A stretch of DNA of 10,271 bases, from positions 1 through 10,271 of the forward strand of contig DAISNS010000072.1 in the NCBI GenBank assembly GCA_036830905.1. The letters are read 5' to 3'. Below the pieces are notes generated by a model. That model did no database searches. It was given only the letters and a program-made list of their open reading frames with translations, and was not told the DNA's origin. Below, piece by piece: positions 5,436-10,271 of this stretch. The first letter of the stretch is position 1, and each line of letters starts with the position of its first letter. The stretch comes from Thermocaproicibacter sp002397355. GTDB lineage: Bacteria > Bacillota > Clostridia > Oscillospirales > Acutalibacteraceae. The position numbers and the translations under genes are program-made.

Positions 5436-6857
5436 TTGGCTGAACACTGTCCGGAGCGCCTGCCCGCCCCGCGGCATCCGCAGGCGTTCTACCTTTCCGA
5501 GATCGGGAAGATCATGCAGGTGCGAAAGCGCGGCGCCGTGCCGCTCGCCTTCGTACATACCTACGGCTGCCAGCAGAACGTGGCCGACAGCGAGAGGATC
5601 AAGGGCCTGCTGGCGCAGATGGGGTTCTCTTTCGCCGCGGGGCCGGAGGACGCCGATTTCATCCTGTTCAACACCTGCGCAGTGCGCGGCCATGCGGAAA
5701 ACCGTGTGTTCGGCAACGTGGGGGCGCTCAAGGAGGTTAAGCGCCGCCACCCGTCCGCCGTGGTGGCCGTGTGCGGCTGCATGATGGAGGAGGAGAGCGC
5801 CGCCGGGCGCATCCGCGAGAAATTCCCGTTCGTGAACCTCGTTTTCGGCACGCATGTGCTGCACCGTTTCCCCGAATTGCTGTGGGAGGCGCTGACGGAG
5901 AGCCGCCGCGTCTTCGAGCGCGGCGACGAGGGCGAGGACGCCCGCTTTGCGGAGGGCCTTCCCGTCCTGCGGGACAGCAAAGTGCGCGCATGGCTCACCG
6001 TGATGGCAGGCTGCGACAATTTCTGCTCCTACTGCATCGTGCCGTATGTGCGGGGGCGGGAGCGCAGCCGCGAGCCGGAGGCGATCCTTGCCGAGTTCCG
6101 CGGCCTCGTATCGGCCGGCTACAAGGACATCACGCTGCTGGGCCAGAATGTGAACTCCTACGGCAAGACGCTCGCGCGGCCGGTCAGTTTTTCCGGCCTT
6201 CTGCGCCGGCTGGACGCCGTGCCGGGCGATTACCGCCTGCGCTTTATGACCTCGCACCCCAAGGACGCCACGCGCGAGCTCATCGACGCCATGGCGGCGG
6301 GCAGGCACATCAGCCGCCACCTGCACCTGCCCGTGCAGTCCGGCAGCAACCGCGTCCTCGCGGCGATGAACCGCGGCTACACGCGGGAAAAGTACCTGGC
6401 GCTTGTGGAGTACGCGCGCGAAAAGATGCCGGATCTTTCCCTTACGACGGACATTATCGTCGGTTTTCCCGGTGAGACGAGGGAGGAATTCCTCGAAACG
6501 GTCAGCCTGATCCGCGAAGTCGGCTTCACGTCGCTGTTTACCTTTATTTATTCGCCGCGGGAGGGCACGCGCGCGGCGCGCCTGCCGGACCCCGTGCCGG
6601 CGGAGGAGAAGTCCCTCCGGCTGCGGGAGCTCTGCGCGGAGCAGGAAAAAATCTCCGCCACGCGCTGCGCCGGCGAGGTGGGGAAGACGCGCCGCGTGCT
6701 CGTGGAGGAACGCAGCCCGAAGACCGGCCTGCTGGCCGGGCGCACGGACGGCAACGTCATCGTCAATTTTTCGGGCGCGGATGAACTCCTGGGGAGGTTC
6801 GCGGACGTGCGCATCGTTTCCGCGCGGAACTGGGTCCTCGGCGGCGAGCTGGTCTGA
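5436..6857 (+). CDS. miaB: tRNA-2-methylthio-N6-dimethylallyladenosine synthase MiaB
   Basis: MiaB is a radical-SAM methylthiotransferase that adds a 2-methylthio group to i6A37 of tRNAs reading UNN codons. The N-terminal domain shows TYGCQQN (Cys45), NTCAVR (Cys81) and CGCMM (Cys115), ligands of the auxiliary [4Fe-4S] cluster. The radical-SAM motif CxxxCxxC is C193, C197, C200. Then come LLGQNVNSYG, the HLPVQSGSN motif and TTDIIVGFPGET; the last ~65 residues form a TRAM domain. The start is TTG at 5436, since GGGAGGA (5421-5427) is 8 bases upstream. ATG 5373 is at the predicted transcript start, lacks a ribosome binding site, and would have to read through the leader hairpin. This gives 473 residues with an N-terminal extension before the core, as in many clostridial MiaBs. 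It heads the operon with the YlbF-family gene and mutS; B. subtilis keeps the same order (ymcB, ymcA, cotE, mutS). Confidence 0.95.
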   Translation: MAEHCPERLPAPRHPQAFYLSEIGKIMQVRKRGAVPLAFVHTYGCQQNVADSERIKGLLAQMGFSFAAGPEDADFILFNTCAVRGHAENRVFGNVGALKEVKRRHPSAVVAVCGCMMEEESAAGRIREKFPFVNLVFGTHVLHRFPELLWEALTESRRVFERGDEGEDARFAEGLPVLRDSKVRAWLTVMAGCDNFCSYCIVPYVRGRERSREPEAILAEFRGLVSAGYKDITLLGQNVNSYGKTLARPVSFSGLLRRLDAVPGDYRLRFMTSHPKDATRELIDAMAAGRHISRHLHLPVQSGSNRVLAAMNRGYTREKYLALVEYAREKMPDLSLTTDIIVGFPGETREEFLETVSLIREVGFTSLFTFIYSPREGTRAARLPDPVPAEEKSLRLRELCAEQEKISATRCAGEVGKTRRVLVEERSPKTGLLAGRTDGNVIVNFSGADELLGRFADVRIVSARNWVLGGELV

Positions 6858-6928
6858 CGGCCCGCCCGGCCGGATAAAACGATCAAATAAAGTGAAATAT
6901 AAAAAAAATAAAATCAGGGAGACGAAAT

Positions 6929-7336
6929 ATGGATATCATCGAGCAGACGAGAGAAATCGGCAAGGAAATCCAAAAGGACGAGCGCTATCTGAAAATGCAG
7001 ATCGCCATTCAGAACGCGGACGCCGACAAGGAACTTCAGGATCTGATCGGGCAGTACAACCTCAAGCGTATGTCCCTTCAGAACGAGATGCAGCTGCAGA
7101 ACCGCGACGAAAATAAAGTAAAGGCCTACCGCATGGCGATGGATTCGCTCTACGGCTCCATCATGAAAAATAACAACATGATCGAGTACAACAGCGCCAA
7201 GGAGGACCTGGAGAAGCTGATGCGCCGCGTCAACGCGATCCTGGAGCAGAGCGTGAACGGCGGCGACCCCGAAACGGCGGACTACGACGAGCACGCCTGC
7301 GGGGGAAACTGCGCCGCCTGCGGCGGCTGCCACTGA
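6929..7336 (+). CDS. YlbF/YmcA-family protein with cysteine-rich tail
   Basis: This 135-residue, mainly helical and charged protein belongs to the YlbF/YmcA (DUF964) family. In B. subtilis YlbF and YmcA form a complex with YaaT that carries Fe-S clusters and adjusts RNase Y cleavage, affecting competence, sporulation and biofilm formation. The N-terminal region fits the family (a start like MDIIEQTREIGKEIQKDERY, then a QYNLKRMSLQNEMQ helix). The C-terminus ends in four cysteines, 124, 128, 131 and 134, in the pattern CxxxCxxCxxCH; such tails are the likely metal or Fe-S ligands. The ATG at 6929 has AGGGAG about 7 bases upstream. It sits between miaB and mutS, exactly where ymcA stands in B. 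subtilis, though the Cys tail is closer to YlbF. Whether it is the YlbF or the YmcA counterpart, or does both jobs, cannot be told from this window. Confidence 0.85.
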   Translation: MDIIEQTREIGKEIQKDERYLKMQIAIQNADADKELQDLIGQYNLKRMSLQNEMQLQNRDENKVKAYRMAMDSLYGSIMKNNNMIEYNSAKEDLEKLMRRVNAILEQSVNGGDPETADYDEHACGGNCAACGGCH

Positions 7337-7398
7337 GGCGGCGCACAGGAATCGCGGATATTTTCCCCGTTTAGAAACTTGCAGCGGAGGCGGTCAGT

Positions 7399-10023
7399 TT
7401 GGCGGCTCTTTCCCCCATGATGGCACAGTATTTCGAGATGAAAAAGAAATACCCGGACACGATCCTGTTTTTCCGCCTCGGCGACTTTTACGAGATGTTC
7501 TACGACGACGCGAAGCTCGTTTCCCGCGAGCTGGAGCTGACGCTGACGGGGCGCGACTGCGGGCAGCCGGAGCGCGCGCCCATGTGCGGCGTGCCGTTCC
7601 ACAGCTACGAGACCTATGTCGCCAAGCTGATCGCCAGGGGCCACAAGGTGGCCATCTGCGAGCAGATGGAGGACCCCGCGCTGGCGAAGGGGCTCGTCAA
7701 GCGGGACATCATCCGCGTCATCACGCCGGGCACGGTGCTGGAAAGCAGCATGCTCGACGAGGCGCGCAACAACTACATCTGCGCGCTGAACGTGCGGGAG
7801 AACCGCGCGGGCCTCTGCTTCGCGGACATCTCCACCGGAGAGCTCCACGCGACGGTGGTTGCGGCGAGGAACGCCGCCGCCCTGGCCGCGCAGCTCAAGA
7901 ACGAGCTCGCTCGCTTTTCGCCGAAGGAAATCCTCATCAGCCAGGGGGTGCTGGACCTCTCCGACCTGCCGAAATTCCTCAAGGACCGCCTCGCGGCAAG
8001 CGTCGAGCTGCTCGACGAGGAGAAGTTCGACGCGGCCGCGGCGGCGCCGGCCCTGACGGAGCAGTTCCGCAAGCCGCCGGAGGAGCTGGGCCTTGCGGAC
8101 AAGCCGGAGACGGCGGGCGCGCTCGGCGCGCTCCTCGGCTATCTGAAAGAGACGGAGCGCGCCGGGCTCGAGAACATGGACAGCCTCGACCTTTACAGCG
8201 GCGCGCAGTACATGAAGCTGAACCTCGCCGCGCGGCGCAACCTGGAGCTTCTGGAAACAATGCGGACGAAGGAGAAGCGCGGCTCGCTGCTGTGGGTGCT
8301 CGACCGGACCCGCACCGCAATGGGCAAGCGCCTGATCCGCAGCTGGGTGGAGCGCCCGCTGCTGAACCCCGCCCGGATCGGCCGGCGGCTGAACGCCGTG
8401 GAGGAGCTCGCTTCGGACAGCATCCTGCGCGACGGCCTTTCCGAGCAGCTGACCGGCGTCCACGACCTGGAGCGGCTGATGTCCCGCATCGGGTACGGTT
8501 CCGCGAACGGGCGCGAGCTCCGCTCGCTCGCCGACGCGGCCGCCCGGCTGCCGGGCCTGAAGACGCTGCTGAAGGACTGCAAATCCGATCTGCTTTCCCG
8601 CATCCGGGAGGAAGTCGACGGCCTGGAGGACGTGCGGAAGCTCATCGAGAAGTCCATTGTGGACGAGCCGCCGTTTTCGCTGCGGGAGGGCGGCATCATC
8701 CGCCCCGGGTACAGCGAGGAGCTGGACCTGCTCAAGGGCGACATGACCGACGGCCGCGGAGTCATCGCGAGGATCGAGGCGCAGGAGCGCGAAAAAACAG
8801 GCATCCCGAAACTGAAGATCGGCTACAACCGCGTTTTCGGCTACTACATAGAGATCCCGAACGCGTTCAAAGACAAGGCGCCGCCGGAATATACGCGCAA
8901 GCAGACGCTGACGAACTGCGAGCGGTTCATCACCCCGGAGCTCAAGGAACTGGAGGGGCGCATCCTCGGCGCGCACGACAAATCCGTCCAGCTCGAGTAC
9001 GAGCTGTTCAGCGCCGTGCGCAAGCGGGTCGCCGAGCAGACGGACCGCGTGCAGCGCACGGCGCAGGCCGTGGCCCGCCTGGACGTGCTGCTTTCGTTCG
9101 CGCAGGTTTCCGTGGACCGCGGCTACACCCGGCCCGTGGTGAACCTCGGCGGGAAGATCGCGCTGAAAGGGGGCCGCCACCCTGTGGTGGAGGCGCTCCT
9201 GGAGGAGCCGTTCGTCCCGAACGACGCGCTGCTCGACAAGGACGAGAACCGCGTCGCCATCATCACCGGCCCGAACATGGCGGGGAAATCGACCTACATG
9301 CGCCAGATCGCGCTCATCGTCATCATGGCGCAGATCGGCTGCTTCGTGCCGGCCGCCGGCGCGGAGATCGGCATCACCGACGCGATCTTTACCCGCGTGG
9401 GCGCCTCGGACGACCTGGCCGCCGGGCAGTCCACCTTCATGGTGGAGATGGCGGAGGTCGCCGACATCGTGAAGAACGCCACGGCGGACAGCCTCCTCAT
9501 CCTCGACGAGATCGGCCGCGGCACGTCCACCTACGACGGCATGAGCATCGCGCGCGCCGTGCTGGAATACGTTGCGGACAAGAGGCTCCTGGGGGCGAAG
9601 ACGCTCTTCGCCACGCATTACCACGAGCTGACCGCGCTCGAGGGGCTGATTCCCGGCGTGAAGAACTACAACATCGCCGTGAAAAAGCGCGGCGACGACA
9701 TCACCTTCCTGCGGCGCATCGTGCGCGGCGGCGCCGACGACAGCTACGGCGTGGAGGTGGCGAAGCTCGCCGGCGTGCCGAACAGGATCATCGCGCGCGC
9801 AAAGCAGATCCTGGCGGAGCTGAACGCGGGGAAGCATGTTTCCGAGCCGAAGCAGCGCGCGCGCCGCGCGGCGGGCGGGGACGAGCCGGTGCAGCTCGCC
9901 CTGACCCCGCCGAACGAAACCGAGATCATGGAGCGCCTGAAGGCGCTGGACGTGAACACGCTTACGCCCATCGAGTGCATGAACACGCTCTTCACCCTCA
10001 GCAGGCTGGCGAAGAAGAGCTGA
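7399..10023 (+). CDS. mutS: DNA mismatch repair protein MutS
   Basis: MutS recognises mismatches and small loops, then with ATP recruits MutL. The protein has 874 residues, the usual length. Domain I has the mismatch-stacking motif GDFYEMF with F30 and E32. Connector, lever and clamp regions follow. The ATPase has Walker A GPNMAGKST (624-632, Lys630), the GASDDLAAGQSTFMVEM signature region, Walker B LLILDEIGRGTST (Asp703, Glu704) and TLFATHYHEL. The C-terminal helix-turn-helix dimer region ends in NTLTPIECMNTLFTL. The linker contains QLALTPP (832-838), where a clamp-binding QLxLF-like motif is often found, but without the phenylalanine. The start is TTG at 7399, with GGAGG (7386-7390) 8 bases upstream. 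It follows the YlbF-family gene by 62 bases with no terminator and is probably in the miaB operon. The next gene is not mutL. Confidence 0.98.
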   Translation: MAALSPMMAQYFEMKKKYPDTILFFRLGDFYEMFYDDAKLVSRELELTLTGRDCGQPERAPMCGVPFHSYETYVAKLIARGHKVAICEQMEDPALAKGLVKRDIIRVITPGTVLESSMLDEARNNYICALNVRENRAGLCFADISTGELHATVVAARNAAALAAQLKNELARFSPKEILISQGVLDLSDLPKFLKDRLAASVELLDEEKFDAAAAAPALTEQFRKPPEELGLADKPETAGALGALLGYLKETERAGLENMDSLDLYSGAQYMKLNLAARRNLELLETMRTKEKRGSLLWVLDRTRTAMGKRLIRSWVERPLLNPARIGRRLNAVEELASDSILRDGLSEQLTGVHDLERLMSRIGYGSANGRELRSLADAAARLPGLKTLLKDCKSDLLSRIREEVDGLEDVRKLIEKSIVDEPPFSLREGGIIRPGYSEELDLLKGDMTDGRGVIARIEAQEREKTGIPKLKIGYNRVFGYYIEIPNAFKDKAPPEYTRKQTLTNCERFITPELKELEGRILGAHDKSVQLEYELFSAVRKRVAEQTDRVQRTAQAVARLDVLLSFAQVSVDRGYTRPVVNLGGKIALKGGRHPVVEALLEEPFVPNDALLDKDENRVAIITGPNMAGKSTYMRQIALIVIMAQIGCFVPAAGAEIGITDAIFTRVGASDDLAAGQSTFMVEMAEVADIVKNATADSLLILDEIGRGTSTYDGMSIARAVLEYVADKRLLGAKTLFATHYHELTALEGLIPGVKNYNIAVKKRGDDITFLRRIVRGGADDSYGVEVAKLAGVPNRIIARAKQILAELNAGKHVSEPKQRARRAAGGDEPVQLALTPPNETEIMERLKALDVNTLTPIECMNTLFTLSRLAKKS

Positions 10024-10054
10024 AAAAACCAGAAAATCCGGAAGGAGGAACCGT

Positions 10055-10271
10055 GTGGATCGAGCCGGACTGGAGGAAATCCTGAAACAAGAGCTTTCCG
10101 GGAAAAAGGACAGCGCCGGGCGCGGCGAATGGACGCTGGACCACTGCCGCCGAACCGCCCGCCTTGCCGTCGCGCTCCGGGTGGCGGCGGGAAAAAACCG
10201 GCGCTCGACGACCTGCTTGGATGATCTTGACTTGCACAGCAAACTGCTTGCCGGACATCAGATACGTCCGG
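10055..10271 (+). CDS. Partial gene, possible HD-domain protein (5' end only)
   Basis: An open frame starts with GTG at 10055 and runs to the window edge (72 codons). AAGGAGGA (10042-10049) lies 5 bases upstream, and a GTG two bases earlier (10053) stops after ten codons, so 10055 is preferred. The product begins MDRAGLEEILKQELSG and contains WTLDHCRRTARLAVALR. The spacing of His, Arg and small hydrophobic residues resembles the first helix of HD-superfamily phosphohydrolases. The decisive HD pair is not reached, so the family is only a suggestion. After the A-run at 10193-10198 the match to an HD-like pattern fades and base composition becomes less GC-rich. It follows mutS by 31 bases with no terminator and is likely cotranscribed. 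It is not the start of mutL. Confidence 0.5.
   Translation, partial: MDRAGLEEILKQELSGKKDSAGRGEWTLDHCRRTARLAVALRVAAGKNRRSTTCLDDLDLHSKLLAGHQIRP

Noticed and set aside
6858..6872. CGGCC-N5-GGCCG hairpin after miaB as a terminator
   Set aside because: Only 5 bp and followed by an A-rich, not T-rich, stretch on the plus strand; the YlbF-family gene is more likely read through from miaB.
6890..6912. A-rich stretch as a promoter for the YlbF-family gene
   Set aside because: TATAAA-like bases occur, but there is no -35 at 16-18 bases; low-complexity A tract.
7584..10085. 833-codon plus-strand frame overlapping mutS
   Set aside because: Shifted-frame shadow rich in Arg, Ala, Gly and Pro, as expected from GC-rich codons; no motif.
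7282..10242. Very long (986-codon) minus-strand frame opposite mutS
   Set aside because: Mirror frame of a GC-rich gene; the plus strand encodes an unmistakable complete MutS, and the minus product is low-complexity with no recognisable domain.

Overview
The window is a compact, GC-rich chromosomal segment from an endospore-forming Firmicute. It carries the sporulation genes spoIIGA, sigE and sigG, a YlmC/YmxH-family gene, and the miaB - YlbF/YmcA-family - mutS block known from Bacillus and Clostridia. High GC, Clostridia-type protein variants (a YlbF-family protein with a cysteine-rich tail, a CCA-adding enzyme with an HD domain) and the absence of cotE between the YlbF-family gene and mutS suggest a high-GC clostridium, plausibly Oscillospirales/Ruminococcaceae. 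That placement is inference; no species can be named. I see no transposase, integrase, phage gene, CRISPR array or toxin system.

Layout. 1-88: AT-rich, non-coding. 89-351: a minus-strand tRNA operon read right to left, with a near-consensus promoter (323-351), tRNA-Asp(GTC), tRNA-Thr(GGT) and a hairpin terminator. 444-2117: spoIIGA and sigE, back to back on the plus strand, behind a candidate promoter with an unusually long spacer. 2121-3958: two coupled minus-strand genes, cca and a DNA-deoxyinosine glycosylase-like gene, which converge on sigE with 3 bp between the stop codons. 4022-4851: sigG with its own forespore-type promoter, followed by a terminator. 4994-5284: the ylmC/ymxH gene. 5333-10271: a probable operon of miaB, a ylbF/ymcA-like gene, mutS and the 5' part of a gene with a possible HD-domain start.

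How they fit together. SpoIIGA is the membrane aspartic protease that removes the pro-sequence of sigma-E, starting the mother-cell programme. Sigma-G runs the late forespore programme. In Bacillus subtilis spoIIGA, sigE and sigG are contiguous; here an antisense cca-glycosylase pair separates sigG from sigE, and sigG has a promoter that fits sigma-F/sigma-G consensus. The right-hand operon joins tRNA modification (MiaB), a putative RNase Y-modulator subunit (YlbF/YmcA family) and mismatch repair (MutS).

Start codons needed care. Judged by ribosome binding sites and homology, seven of ten protein genes start with TTG or GTG. I found no strong evidence of a new biological system. The points most worth checking are the antisense insertion, the sigG promoter with an embedded dyad, the long-spacer spoIIG promoter, the miaB leader hairpin and the Cys-tailed YlbF-family protein.
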